Positions 31,925-43,344 of a stretch of 64,000 nt of DNA are shown piece after piece (within the stretch, counting starts at the first letter, position 1; every line of letters begins with the position of its first letter). A model generated the notes under the pieces. It worked only from the letters and a program-made list of their open reading frames with translations. It made no database searches and was not told the DNA's origin. The DNA is from Harmothoe impar (lineage: Eukaryota > Annelida > Polychaeta > Phyllodocida > Polynoidae): assembly GCA_947462335.1 (NCBI GenBank), contig OX381714.1, positions 60,681,800 to 60,745,799 on the forward strand. The letters run 5' to 3'. Both the position numbers and the translations under genes were made by a program.

Positions 31925-32194
31925 GTGCACTCAAAAAATAAACTTGTCTCCAGACTCTTCAAAGTGACAGTCATAAAATAAACCAGGCAAAAACTTGTCT
32001 AATTGACAAGGAAGCAGGTCTTCTAGCTGGAGATAGAAGACCCACTTGGTATGTGCCAGCCCAAAACCCGACATTCGCCAGCCCCAGATTCTATTTGTGG
32101 GATGGTAACCTGACAGGTTAGACAACTTTTGACTCGTTTATTTTATGACAGTCACTTTGACGAGTCTGGTGACAAGTTGACTTTTTCAGTGTGT
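31925..32194. mobile_element. Family D MITE, copy 4
   Basis: TGCACTCAAAAAATAAACTT ... AAGTTGACTTTTTCAGTGTG. Confidence 0.75.
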
Positions 32195-32397
32195 ACATGT
32201 TGATTACTGACACTCTCCGTAACAAAAGATAATTTGGCAGCACGCCAAGACTGCTCTCAGAGGAAATTACCTCTGTCAAGTCACATCCTGTTGTAGCAAG
32301 ACCAGGCCTGTCACTCCCCCTCCACCTATCATACCCCCCCCCCCTCCAAACCCACACACATACACCACACACAAACACTACTGCTGTTGTTTCATCC

Positions 32398-32467
32398 TAG
32401 GCCAAATAACAAAAAAAAGGTTGGTTTCCGGTAACATGGTCAGACAACACAGACCCGGCCGGTCGGA

Positions 32468-32499
<32 letters not shown>

Positions 32500-32680
32500 C
32501 CTATTTTAGGGCTATTTTTAGCGTTTTTCCTCTAAAATCTTTAAAAATTATCCTATTTACAAACCGTAAAAACTGGCATGTAGGGAAAAATTTGAAAAAG
32601 AGAAAAAAAGAAGGGGACTCGGCCCTGTTTTGCTAGACCCGGTCGGGTTACCGGAAACAAACTTTTTTTTTTGGCCCTAC
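32398..32680. mobile_element. Family F MITE, copy 4
   Basis: TAGGCCAAATAACAAAAAAA then GTTTCCGGTAAC on the left; GTTACCGGAAAC then TTTTTGGCCCTA on the right. Both arms carry the same CCGG change, so they are matched. Confidence 0.7.
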
Positions 32681-32699
32681 TTAATCCTGCACTTCATTA

Positions 32700-33325
32700 T
32701 GTTGTCACTTCCCCCATACTCCCCCTCCCCCCTTGTGCCACATCTTCACCTCTGCGCCCTCTCCTCCCCTTATTGCACTTCTCCCCTCTCCCGCCTCATC
32801 TCTCCCCCTCCCCCTCCTCCTCCCCCTTCTCCTCTCCCCCTCCTCCTCCCCCCTTTTCCTCTCCTCTCCCCTTCCCCGACATTCCCCGGCCTCTCCCCCC
32901 CCCTCATCCTCCCCCCGTCTCTTCTCCTCTCCCCCTTCTCCTCTCCCCTACTCCTCTCCCGCTTAATCTCTCCGGCCTCCTCTTACTTTCCCTATACGAC
33001 TTCTCTCCTCCCCTTCCCTCCTATCTCCCTATCCCCTCCCGTCTTCCTCCTCCTCCCTTCCTCTCTCCTCCCCTTCCTCTCCACTCCACGGCCTCTCCAC
33101 TCCCCCTGTCCTCTCAATCTCCGGCCTCCTTTTAATCTCCACATACTACTTCCATATACTACTACTTCACATCCTCCACTCCTCCCCTGCCTCCCATTCC
33201 CCTGCCCTTTTCTCACTCTCCTCCCTCTCCCCCATCTCTTCCCTCTGCCTTCCTTCTCTGCCTAATCGCTGTTCCCTACCATCTGATACTTCCCTTTCCC
33301 TTCCCCTACCCCCCCCCCCCTATTG
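32700..33325. repeat. 625-bp C/T-rich tract
   Basis: Dense CTCCTC/CCCCTC composition on the plus strand with very few purines. Long Pro/Ser/Leu frames here come from composition. Potential triplex (H-DNA) former. Confidence 0.85.
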
Positions 33326-33572
33326 CCCAGCGCTGTGTCGGAGCATGAGGAGGACGGAAAATGCACATCCTTGAGTCATTTAAGTGTCAAAAATACCGTA
33401 AAAAGATATTATCTGTCAAAAATGTATTTGGTCGACCACCAACAGCTAGCTGGGGGCGAGGCATTGGACATTTTAGAGCCGTTAATAAGCCCGATTAGAG
33501 ACATGAGGCGTTGTTTTTGACCTGCCACAGGCCTGCCTGTCAGCTGGGGAGACCCGGCTCTACGCTAACCCA

Positions 33573-33809
33573 TTAACCCTTCAAGGGCGACATGATGCCT
33601 TAATATATAATGCCATTGGTCGTCATGATGCATGGATGCAACCCTGGCGAGAGCTGCATTCAAGCATCATGCCGACCTTATGAGGTTAAGACTGCCCAGG
33701 ACAGTCAGCATAATACACCAATGCACTGGCGAGACACTCGCCGGGGCTTCATTGGTGCATCATGATGACAAATGTCATCTTTTATCAACATGCGTCCTTA
33801 AAGAGTTAA
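33573..33809. mobile_element. Family A element, first of a tandem pair
   Basis: TTAACCCTTCAAGGGCG left; its right TTAA (33806-33809) is also the start of the next copy. Confidence 0.75.
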
Positions 33810-34050
33810 GGGCCGCATAGTGCTTTAATGCACCATGACCTGTGTCCTCATGATGCATAAATGCAGGTCTGGCGAGTTACTCACCAGAGTAGCATTCAAG
33901 CCACCTCTAATCTTCGGGAGTGTATCAACCCAATAAGGTCGGCATGATGCATGAATGCAGCACTGGCGAGTTACTCGCCAGGGCTGCATTCATGCATCAT
34001 GCCGACCAAGGGCATGATGCATTAAAGCACCCTGCGGCCCTTGCAGGGTT
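33806..34050. mobile_element. Family A element, second of the pair
   Basis: TTAAGGGCCGCATAGTGC left. Second palindrome (33948-34003) is almost perfect: GAATGCAGCACTGGCGAG...CTCGCCAGGGCTGCATTC. Right end GCGGCCCTTGCAGGG. Confidence 0.8.
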
Positions 34051-34831
34051 GTCTGCTGGCTGCACCACCAGACTCTGACACTGACAGAGGAGGAGGTTGA
34101 CGTCCTATTTTTACAGTTTTACGTTGTTGACGTAAGGTCGGCTGAGGACGGATCAGTCCCACAGCGGGTCCCTACATGAGGAGGTCAGGGTCCTGAAGGT
34201 AGCACGGCCCAGGGAGGTGTCTTAGATGTGTCGGCATGGGGCTTAAATCTGACCCATATAGGTGTGTTTCCATTGCTAGAATTATTACCTATTCCTGTGT
34301 AAATTCTGCAAAGAGCATACCCATATTGGTGCAAGGCCCCTATGCATAGGTTCTGAAACCACATCCTAATGGGACTGTAAAGGGCTAAGTATACATTTTG
34401 ATATTTCTGATTAAAGAATTATACCATATACTGTAGTTCAAAGGGGAAAAGGGAAGAGTTAAGCAGTTTAGCTTGTGAGTAAGTCTTAGATTTCACACCC
34501 ATAAATGAATAATGGAGGTTAGGCCTATCCCTAAAAAAAAACAAGATAGTGACCCCTATCGGTACTGCCGTGTAGTACGCTTGCTGCGTATAGGACCCGG
34601 CCCTTCAGTCAGGATGTAAAAAAACATACCCATACAGGTGTACACCACTCCACTCCCTTGGGACTGAAAAAGAACCCATATGATCATATCACTCCAAATT
34701 ATAACCACTCCTCCCGGTATGGTTGGAGCTGAGACACCTCCCCGGGTAGCAGGGGCACCTACATGACTGCTGCTAGTAGCAATTCTGTGCATTGTTGTTG
34801 TAGCCTGGAGGGGGGGGGGCACTCCCCCAGC

Positions 34832-35099
34832 ACACTGAAAAAATAAACTTGTCTCCAGACTCGTCGAAGTGACTATCATAAAATAAAATGAGTCAAAAGT
34901 TATCTAACCTATCAGGTAACCATCCCACAAATAAAATCTGGAGCTGGCAAATGTCGGTTTTTGGGCTGGCACATGTCAAGTGGGTCTTCTATCTCTAGCT
35001 AGATGACCCACTTCCTTGTCACTTAGACGAGTTTTTGACTCATTTATTTTATGACCGTCACTTGGAAGAGTCTGGAGACAAGTTTATTTTTTTAGTGCA
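34832..35099. mobile_element. Family D MITE, copy 5
   Basis: CACACTGAAAAAATAAACTT ... AAGTTTATTTTTTTAGTGCA. Confidence 0.75.
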
Positions 35100-35420
35100 T
35101 TGGGTACAATGTGTAAACATGAATCCAGGGATATAGTATGTTTTTGGTCCCTAGGCAAGGCCCCACGGGGGCCCTTGAAAAGGGGTACTTTTTAGCCAAT
35201 TTTGAATGAAAAAGGGTACATTTTTGGGCTCAATCACTGGAGAAACTCTCGTTTGCTACTTTATCTAGCTTTTCTGGACAGATTTCTGAAAGGGCTGAAG
35301 ACACTTCCATGGGGAACGTCCAACAAACTGGCCATGTTACAGCCTAGACCCTATACACCAGGGATGGCACCTTGTCTATAATGAGTCCTGACGCCCCCGG
35401 ACAGACCCGTGATGCCAATT

Positions 35421-35500
35421 AGCGCCTGTAGGTGGCGCGTGGTGCTGGTGGCGCCGCCTGGTGGAGGTGGCAGTAATTAGCACCACCTGGCGAGACGCGG
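35421..35500. promoter_or_regulatory. Cluster of CTCF-like motifs
   Basis: CCTGTAGGTGGCGC (35425-35438) matches CCASYAGRKGGCRS at 13 of 14 positions; CTGGTGGCGCC follows within 20 bp, and more CTGGTGG and CACCTGG cores to 35492. The region is locally CpG- and G-rich against an AT-rich background. Confidence 0.35.
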
Positions 35501-35582
35501 CGCATTTAGCAGGTTGACATTTGGTCGTCGTGAGCGGATCACGGAGGGATCAGGAGCTGCTCAGGCAGCACAAGGCAACGTC

Positions 35583-35836
35583 TTAACACTTTAAGGATGG
35601 GATGTCGCTAAAAGATGACATTTGTTGTCATGATGCACCAATGCAGCCCTGGCAATTAACTCGCTGGTGCTACATTGGTGCAGCATGCCAACCCTTCGCC
35701 AGTGTCTCAAACCCATAGGATCAGCATGATGCTTGAATGCAGCCCTGGCCAGTTACACGCCAGGGCTGCATTCATGCATCATGACGACCAGGGGCATGAG
35801 TCTGCATTAAGGCCAATGCCGTCCTGAAAGGGATAA
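35583..35836. mobile_element. Family A element, first of three in a row
   Basis: TTAACACTTTAAGGATGGG left; GTCCTGAAAGGGATAA right. Palindromes at 35634-35688 and 35726-35780. Confidence 0.8.
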
Positions 35837-36052
35837 CCATTTAAAATCCGCAAAGTGCTTTAATGTGCTATGCCCTTTGTCATAATGATGCATGCAGGGA
35901 ATGCTGCCCTGGCGAGTAACTCACCAGGGCTCTATTCATACATCATGCGAATCCTTTGGGAGTGTATCAGCCCCATATAGAATTGCATGAATTCATCCAT
36001 TATGATGGCAAATGGCACAGCACATTATAGCGCTATGCCGTCACCAAAGGGT
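35833..36052. mobile_element. Family A element, second of three
   Basis: ATAACCATTTAAAATCCGC left, CACCAAAGGGTAATT right; the CTGGCGAGTAACTCACCAG core remains. Confidence 0.6.
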
Positions 36053-36525
36053 AATTCCTTGAAGGACGGCATGATGCTTTGAGGTCCATGACCATTGTCA
36101 TGTTGATGCACCAATGTGCCTCTACATGGGTAAAAATCGACACGGGCGACACAGCGACACGGCCCTTTTCGGCCCTTTTAAAAATCGACGGACACAGGAA
36201 AATCGGGGATAAAAATCGACCCACAGGGGTTTTACTCTAAGTTCTTATATACCTAAAAATCGACACAAGGCCACTGCCCCCCTGCTAAAATTCGACACGG
36301 CGACACGGTCAAAATTGTGGGTACCCATGTAGAGGCACACCAATGCATGTGGCTAACTTGCCAGCACTGCACTAGTGCATCATGCTGAGTCCTTCAGGAG
36401 TGCACCAATCCCATAACGTTGACATGATGCAAGAATGCAGTATTGGCGAGGATTCAAATAGCAGCATTCTTGCATCATGTAGACAGAGGATGGTAAGTTA
36501 CTTGTTGTGGGCCTAAAAGGGTTAA
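36047..36525. mobile_element. Family A element, third of three, with family J inside
   Basis: AATTCCTTGAAGGACGGC left, CCTAAAAGGGTTAA right. Family J splits the first palindrome at its ACCAAT arm. Confidence 0.7.
36116..36338. mobile_element. Family J element, copy 2 (223 bp)
   Basis: GTGCCTCTACATGGGTA ... TACCCATGTAGAGGCAC. Exact 6-bp duplication ACCAAT on both sides. Confidence 0.85.
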
Positions 36526-36679
36526 GTAAGAGCTTCTTGGCCACAGATTAGAGCGCGGTAAGAAAGTCTGGCAGCTGTCTGTCTCCGATATAGATCATGG
36601 AGTTAGGGACGGATTTAACTAGCCGACATGCTGGGAGGTTATAGGAATCCATTATAGGCGTCAGCTACCGTAGTTAACT

Positions 36680-36775
36680 TCAGATAGCATCATGCCAACC
36701 GTACAGGCATGGTACACTCCTGAAGTAGGCGTCATGATGCAGCAATGCATCACTGTAAGCATAGTGCTGGTGGGT
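36680..36775. mobile_element. Family A remnant
   Basis: AGCATCATGCCAACCGTACA and GGCGTCATGATGCAGCAATG remain. Confidence 0.4.
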
Positions 36776-37107
36776 ATTGCGGGCCGTATTAATAAGATTG
36801 GTTCAGCTTCTTGAATCTATGTACTATATATTTAAGCATCTAGATTTCTATATTTGTCAATAATGGTTTAGATTCATTTCTTTCAACAAAGAACCACTGG
36901 GAGTCTTATTTTACTGTGAATTTCAGTGTCCGCCTCATGGTATGTGTCCGACTCATGGTGAATATAGCCTCTGAAAGTCTGTCATTTGTTTTGGAGACGT
37001 TGAGGACTAAATGTTAAAGTGCAAGGTAGACTCAAAAAGGTTACTGGAATGCATTTCTCCCTTTTCAGTCTCAGTTTTCAGAATCTCTCAATGTAACGTT
37101 CCTACCG

Positions 37108-37300
37108 CCCTACACTCTAAGAACAGTGTGTTGCGGGAACATGCATAAGGAGTTACACACATAATTTTTTGCAACACACCTTTGAGATCAACACACTTTT
37201 GGCAAGGAGTGTGCAGTGGGTAGTGTGTGTTAAGGTGGCTACAGAAAAGCGTGTTCATAAGTGTGTAAATGTAACACACTGTCCTTAGAATGTATAGTGG
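37108..37300. mobile_element. MITE with ACACTCTAAGAACAGTGTGT ends
   Basis: Left ACACTCTAAGAACAGTGTGT; right ACACACTGTCCTTAGAATGT. Interior rich in ACACAC/GTGTGT. Confidence 0.65.
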
Positions 37301-37705
37301 AAGGTGATGGACTGCTCTAGACCAATTAAGCCAGAAAGGGTGACTTTTTCTTGCTGCATTGGTCTTGGGGATGGCGCTGCAGCTCTGTTGGGGATCCCCT
37401 TTATTTCACCAACCCCTCCGAAATAAATGTGGTCTTGATGTCTTTTAATCACTAGACAGGAGAATGCACTCGATCCCTTTCATGGTGGATGGGACCCATG
37501 AGGTATTTCACATAAAGAAATTTGCCTTTTTGTTTCACTGGGATTCCACCCCTGTGACAATACCACCTCACATCTCATCAACATGCCTACCACACCGCCT
37601 ACACAACTACTCTAAAAGGTCCGGCCCTTAGTCTGTAGTGGCTACCCCGGGTTGGTCATAGGGACATTGGTCAGGCATAACCAAGTGCTATTAAAAAACA
37701 TTTAA

Positions 37706-38033
37706 TGTCTTTGCCAAAACGTGCCGGACAGTGGCAATGTCCGCCTAATATGGCTCTGGTCCGGCAGAATGACTGGTGTTGCAGGACCAGATGTCCACCA
37801 CATTCTCGGCTTTCCAAATATTCCAACTAGAACCGAAGTTACAAATTGTAGAGTGCACATTAATATTCTAAGCAGATTAAAGCATCTTTATTGTTTTTTG
37901 TTTTTTTATAGATGTTATTCTATTCTAAATAGGATGCAAAACTTTGATTTTGGTATCCGGTCCTGTAGAAATCTATCCGGTCCTGCAAAATTGGCTAGCT
38001 GCAGGACCGACTGTCCTGCATGCTGAAAATGGT
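37706..38033. mobile_element. Family B element, both ends eroded
   Basis: TGTCTTTGCCAAAACGTGCC left; ends in GTCCTGCATGCTGAAAA without its terminal inverted repeat. Very similar in the middle to copy 2. Confidence 0.75.
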
Positions 38034-38034
38034 G

Positions 38035-38335
38035 CTTTAATGTATGATGAATTCCTCAGTGGACCTCTGCCGCAGAATATTTGCGGATGTCAGTGCATGA
38101 TGTGTGTGATGTTATGTGCTAAGCCATTTGTCGTCATGTTTCACTGGGATCAGTTGTCGTAATGCATGAATGCAGCACTGGCGAGTTATTCAAATCCATG
38201 CAGTATGCTGACCATAGGGACTGCATCAGGTTTGACATGATGCACTGGTGAGTTACACACCAGGGCTGCATTCATGCATCATGAACACTAAAGGACATGA
38301 TGCATTAAAGCACAATGCGGTCCTTAAAGGGTTAA
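38035..38335. mobile_element. Family A element, left part disrupted
   Basis: Starts at GTGCTTTAATG next to family B; right end GCGGTCCTTAAAGGGTTAA. Confidence 0.65.
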
Positions 38336-38532
38336 TGGGGCAAACAGGGCCAGGGTCAGGAGGCATTGACTAATGATAATACTAGTAATCTCAATATTAA
38401 CCTCATAAAACATGACTTGAAAAACTATTTCATTAAAAAAAACTTATTTAAAGTTACAAAAAACTAATTTGGTTGATAATGTTTGTCTGACGCATCAACT
38501 CTGTGAAATAACATCCAAGAAAGGCTCATTTG

Positions 38533-38784
38533 GTTAATCCTTTAAGGACGGAATGATGCCTTCATGAATCATGCCCTTGGTCGTCATGTTGCATGAATGC
38601 AGCCCTGGTGAGTAACTCACCAGTGCTGCATTCAAGCATCATGCCGACCTTATGAGGTTGAAATACTCACAAAGGGTCAGCATGATGCACCAATGCAGCA
38701 CCGGCGAGTTACTCGCCAGGGCTGCATTGGTGCATCATGCCGACGAATGTCATCTTTTAGCGACAGGCGTCCTTAAGGGGTTAA
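38533..38784. mobile_element. Family A element, well preserved (252 bp)
   Basis: TTAA both sides. Palindromes at 38589-38645 and 38682-38738; the second reads CACCAATGCAGCACCGGCGA...TCGCCAGGGCTGCATTGGTG. Confidence 0.85.
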
Positions 38785-39098
38785 TCTCTCAGGGAAGAAG
38801 TTGTGCCTGGCCACAAATCTCGTCCCCATCGTGTGAATAACAAAACCACTCAGGTTTCCAAATACATCCTAATAATCCCTTTTAGCCGTGATAATAGGGA
38901 CACGTGTTAAATTGAGCCCCAATTCAACTTGAGGATCTGACATGAGACAAAGGAACCATTTATTGTTTTTTTTCTCTAATCAGAAAGTTTCTTGAACAAA
39001 AAGGAAACCCCAGACACTAACGAAAGATTAAATGATGAGAATAGAAAAGGGAAATGGCACGTGCCATTGTGAATCTGACCCTGATCTTAATAACATTG

Positions 39099-39359
39099 TA
39101 CACTCAAAAAGTAAACTTGTCTCCAGACTCTTCCATGTGATGGTCATAAAATAAACAAGTCAAAAACTCGTCTAAGTGACAAGGAAGCAGGTCTTCTAGC
39201 TGGAGACCCACTTGGTATGTGCCAGCCCAAAACCCGACATTTGCCAGCTCCAGATTCTGTTTGTGGGATGGTTGCCTGATAGGTTAGACAACTTTTGACT
39301 CGTTTATTTTATGATAGTCACTTCGACGAGTCTGGAGACAAGTTTACTTTTTCAGTGTA
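39099..39359. mobile_element. Family D MITE, copy 6
   Basis: TACACTCAAAAAGTAAACTT ... AAGTTTACTTTTTCAGTGTA. Confidence 0.8.
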
Positions 39360-39360
39360 G

Positions 39361-39548
39361 CACTTATTAATGCACTATGTCCTGTACTACTTGTACATTT
39401 GTCGTCATGATGCATGAATGGAGGTGTATCAAACATGTAGGGTCGACATGATGCATGAAAGCAGCACTGATGAGTTACTCGCCAGCACTGCATTCATGCA
39501 TCAGGACAACAAAAGGCATCATGCATTAAAGCATTATGTGGCTCTTAA
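39361..39548. mobile_element. Family A element, left end replaced by family D
   Basis: Starts at GCACTTATTAATGCACTATG next to D; its right TTAA (39545-39548) is shared with the next copy. Confidence 0.65.
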
Positions 39549-39776
39549 CCCTTTAAGGACGGCATGTCACTAAGGAATGACATGTATCGTCATGATACAC
39601 TAATGCAGCCCCAGCGAGTAACTCATCGGTGCTGTATTGGTGCATCAAGGTGACCCTTCATGAATGTTTCAGGGTAGGGTGGTGCACTGGCGAGTAACTT
39701 GCCAGGGCTGCATTCATGCATCATGCCGACCATGGGCATGATGCATTAAGGCGTGATGTCATCCTTACAGGGTTAA
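39545..39776. mobile_element. Family A element
   Basis: TTAACCCTTTAAGGACGGC left, ATCCTTACAGGGTTAA right; the left half of the second palindrome is deleted. Confidence 0.75.
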
Positions 39777-39959
39777 AGGGTTCCCCTTGGCGTCCCCAGG
39801 GGGCAGATCGAGGCGGGAAGAGATTCATGTAAACCATTTGTCTACGTGTGCATGCTGGGAGGGCGTCATTCTAGGACAGAGGCAGACTCAGGAATCCCTC
39901 TCTGAGGGGTACAAATCCACAGCAGAGGTGTCACTCTTCTACCACATTCTCTGCGTTGC

Positions 39960-40195
39960 ATACATAGACAAATGCCAACGCCCATTGATACCGTCTCTGC
40001 TGTATTTCACGAGTAGGGGCTGGGGCAGTATCCCATGAAGCCGCAGGCTGAGTGGGATGCGCCCTAGCCCCCACAAGTGAAATACATCAGAGTGGTATCA
40101 ATGTAGTTGCCATTTGTGTTTATTTTTTATTCTAAGCCATTTAATGAAGGAAAAACAGATTTACCTTAGGCCATTGAATACGGCTACATTGTATT
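39960..40195. mobile_element. Palindromic repeat family M, copy 2 (inverted)
   Basis: GCCCATTGATACCGTCTC, GGGGCAGTATCCCATGAAGC and GAAATACATCAGAG blocks in reverse order compared with 13716-13965. Confidence 0.65.
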
Positions 40196-40928
40196 CAATG
40201 GGGGACATTGAATACGGCCTTCCAGAGCTTAAGCATAGGAGATCTTGTATTTCAAAAAATTACTATTACATGTTAGCTTACGGTGTCTAAAGATGGCTGT
40301 ATACATACAGAGAGGTAGTCGGCTCAGGTGGCGTCATGTCTCACACAGGATGGCATTTGTATGTGGGGAAGGGAGGGAAGGGGGGCAGGGGAAGGGCCAA
40401 ATTAAACATCGATACCAATAAACCCCAGTCAGCACCCCCTGGCGGTGGATGGTGATCTAATAAATAATACACCTACACCTACTGAGGGCCTTGATTGGGA
40501 CCCTACGGCTGGAAGGGCACGGGGAGGGGGGGGGGGCACATGGGGTACTGGGGGGGGGGGGGGTGAGGGGCATGTTGATTTGTCAAATAGTGGGACTAGG
40601 TGAGGTATAGGTGTTGTCGTTGGAAGTGGGTATGTAATAGATAGACTATGGTTATGAGAGGCTAACTCAAAATAACCACTGTAAACTGGCAGGCACCCTA
40701 TGCCTACAGTACCGGTAGTCATATTTTGAGTTAGCCTCACATAACCATTGTCTATCTGTTTTGAACCACAGTTGTGAGGTTATGTGAGTCTAAGTGGAAA
40801 TTACCAAGGTGTGAATTCCTTTGTCTTTGCCCTCCGCTGTGGTTTAAGTACACTGTAAATAGTGAACACAAAAATACGTCTTTTTATACTGTAAACCAAC
40901 AGTAGATTCCACTGCCCATATACACTAA

Positions 40929-41047
40929 AGAGATGCCACTCAGCCGTCGACAAAATGTAGGAAATCTTACAATTTTGGTAAATTTTCTGTAGGAGAAACA
41001 AAAACTGGACTAGGAATTCTTGCAAAGTAGGAAAAGTAGCATCTCTG
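40929..41047. mobile_element. Family N element (119 bp)
   Basis: AGAGATGCCACT ... AGTAGCATCTCT ends with CAAAATGTAGGAAATCTT inside. Confidence 0.7.
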
Positions 41048-41270
41048 ACACTCTAACTGCAGCAGAGTTTACTGCTCAGCTACATAAACTACTAACAGTG
41101 TAGGTAGGTAGGGTGGAGAAAGGAGACAGTAAGGCAGCCTATCTCCTCCACACAGACGCTGCTAAGTCATACTACAAACGTAGCTGTATTGTCAACAGGC
41201 TTTATCCCCCGATCACCATGTGTAGGTCTTGGGGTACTGTTGTCCCATGCGCTATTCCCCAGAATCGCCC

Positions 41271-41545
41271 AGGATGGCCTACTCTCGTTCCCAAATCCTT
41301 CCAAAGGAAGGCTCTGGCAACTGCCAAATGCTGGGATTTTGCTGGGTCTGGGCAACCCCTCCTGATGGTAAATCTACCTAAAACTACCATCATACATTCT
41401 GGTTCCATTTCCTGTTCCTGTTCGCTGGTTCCAGCCTACCAGCAGGGGTTGCCCAGACCCAGCAAAATCCAAAGTTCAAGGTCATTTGGCTGTCCCCAGA
41501 GCCTTCCTTCGGAAGGATTTGGGAACGAGAGTAAGGAAGGCCCAG
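41271..41545. mobile_element. 275-bp foldback
   Basis: Left arm has ACTCTCGTTCCCAAATCCTT, AAGGAAGGCTCTGG and TTTTGCTGGGTCTGGGCAAC; the complement of each appears in reverse order in the right arm. The loop is about 65 nt. Confidence 0.75.
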
Positions 41546-41550
41546 CATTG

Positions 41551-41680
41551 GTAGTAGGGAGGGGTAGTAGGGAGGGGTAGTAGGGAGGGGTAGTAGGGAG
41601 GGGTAGTAGGGAGGGGTAGTAGGGAGGGGTAGTAGGGAGGGGTAGTAGGGAGGGGTAGTAGGGAGGGGTAGTAGGGAGGG
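41551..41680. repeat. 13-bp tandem repeat, 10 exact units
   Basis: GTAGTAGGGAGGG repeated without change for 130 bp. G-rich strand could form quadruplexes. Confidence 0.95.
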
Positions 41681-42007
41681 CCGGGGGTTGGGGCAGGTGA
41701 ACCAAGGTGGGGAGAGGGGATGCCAATAAGGCATAAGAACAACGTAGCTGTTTTGTTAGAGTAAGTCTGGGAGACGAAGCCAATCTCATGCAACATACAC
41801 TAACACTAGTAACAGTACTCCGCCCTCCAAGAGGTGTCACAGTACAAATTCGCCCCCAGAATGTTGTAGTCGTAAATAGTGTCAATGAAAAACGGTACTA
41901 CTGTGCATATAATCAGTGGTAGGAGGCCTTAAATTTGTCACAAAATCATAATCTGCGGCCCAAATTGTTCCCAACGGCCTTGGTAAAAAAAATATAAGAA
42001 GTTGGTT

Positions 42008-42065
42008 GTTGCCATGGTAACCCTGGGCGGTGCTTGGAGGGGTCAAAGGTCAAGGTCAAAGGTCC
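42008..42065. promoter_or_regulatory. X-box plus nuclear-receptor DR1 cluster
   Basis: GTTGCCATGGTAAC (42008-42021) is a classic RFX X-box. 18 bp later, GGGTCAAAGGTCA and AGGTCAAAGGTCC are two overlapping DR1 sites for HNF4/RXR-type receptors. Confidence 0.45.
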
Positions 42066-42299
42066 CTGGGCACTTGTAAAATTTCTCCAGTTTGGGTAAG
42101 TCTGTTTCCATGGCACCTAGCACAAAATCGGAACACACTTTTTTATGCAGGATGCAAATTTAAAAAATAAGATATGTGTTAAGCTTTAATTAAAGGGGTC
42201 ATTTATTACTGCACACTTAAAAGAACCCAACATTTTGCCCGTCTGAAGGAGAAAAATAGGGTCAGAACCAGAAATGTTGGCGCCTATTTGTACCGTGAC

Positions 42300-42466
42300 A
42301 CCAAGGGACATATGATGCATGGATGCATCATTTTCTTCTTTTTTTGTGCCCCAGCATCGTGCTGGCAAGTAAGTCAGCGAGCATCATGCCGACTATTCAG
42401 GAGTGTATCAACCATGGAGAGCTGCACTCACGCATCACGCACTGCTGCATCATGACAACAATAGGG
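42300..42466. mobile_element. Family A element, decayed
   Basis: GATGCATGGATGCATCAT, GCATCATGCCGACTATTCAG and GCTGCATCATGACAACAATA remain; interrupted by family F. Confidence 0.5.
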
Positions 42467-42735
42467 CATGCCAAAATATAAATAAAGGTGTGTTTCAGGT
42501 TACATAGTCTGAAAATCTAAGTAGGGTAGGTTGGACCTTTTTTTTTATTGTTGATTTTTCCCACTTTGGCCTGAAAAGTACCCAAAAATTAACTGGTAAA
42601 CTTCAGCGCCGACTTGCCGGCAACGGCGTCGACTCGTGGACTATCAAATTGACTCAGAAATAGCCCCAAAATTAGTTTAAATATAAATATTCTCTCAAAA
42701 TTGGATAAAACTTTCGGCCCTGTTTTGCTAGGTAG
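42467..42735. mobile_element. Family F MITE, right end lost
   Basis: CAAAATATAAATAAAGG then GTGTTTCAGGTTACATAG; ends at GGCCCTGTTTTGCTAGG. Confidence 0.6.
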
Positions 42736-43344
42736 TAGTCCATCAATGCACTACATTGTATCTGTGGATGCTAGGTTAGTCTACGTCCTTGGTCCTCCTT
42801 GAAAGGGTGTGTTTTGACTCACACCTCCATGCTCCTTTACCCACCTCGCCGCAGACCTTCACCATCCTTGAGGCTATAAACGTCCACACCCTGAAGGTTG
42901 TCAACACCTCTTAATGTGTGTAACCACTCTGGGTAGACTGATGAATACTGTCAGGCGGAGGGGGGGGGGTCTGAGACTCTGACTTAACATCTACCATAGG
43001 ATACACACTTGTCTCTGTTAACCTTTTATGAACAGCATAGTGTTGTAGTATGATATGCCATAATGTAGTAATAGTGGAGAACCGGTGAGTAACTCGCCAG
43101 TGCTGCATTCATGCACTATGCCTACCCTTTCGGAGTGTATCAACCCTCTAGGGTCGGCATAATGCATGAATGCAGCCAGGGTAAGTTACTCATCAGGGTT
43201 ACATTCATGCATCATGACGACATAGGCCAGAGAACATTAAAGCAATATGCGGCCCTTACCCAGCAAACTGAGGTCAGTCTGGGTGATACTGTGTCAGCCC
43301 CTGGCGCAATGTGCTAGTTAAAAATAAAATGGGTCATGATGTGT

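Noticed and set aside
32630..33265. 211-codon Pro/Ser/Leu-rich frame
   Set aside because: Produced by the C/T-rich tract; overlapping frames in other phases are equally open.
41390..41885. Minus-strand frames with repeated Tyr-Pro-Ser-Leu-Leu-Pro
   Set aside because: Translation of the 13-bp array, open in three phases.
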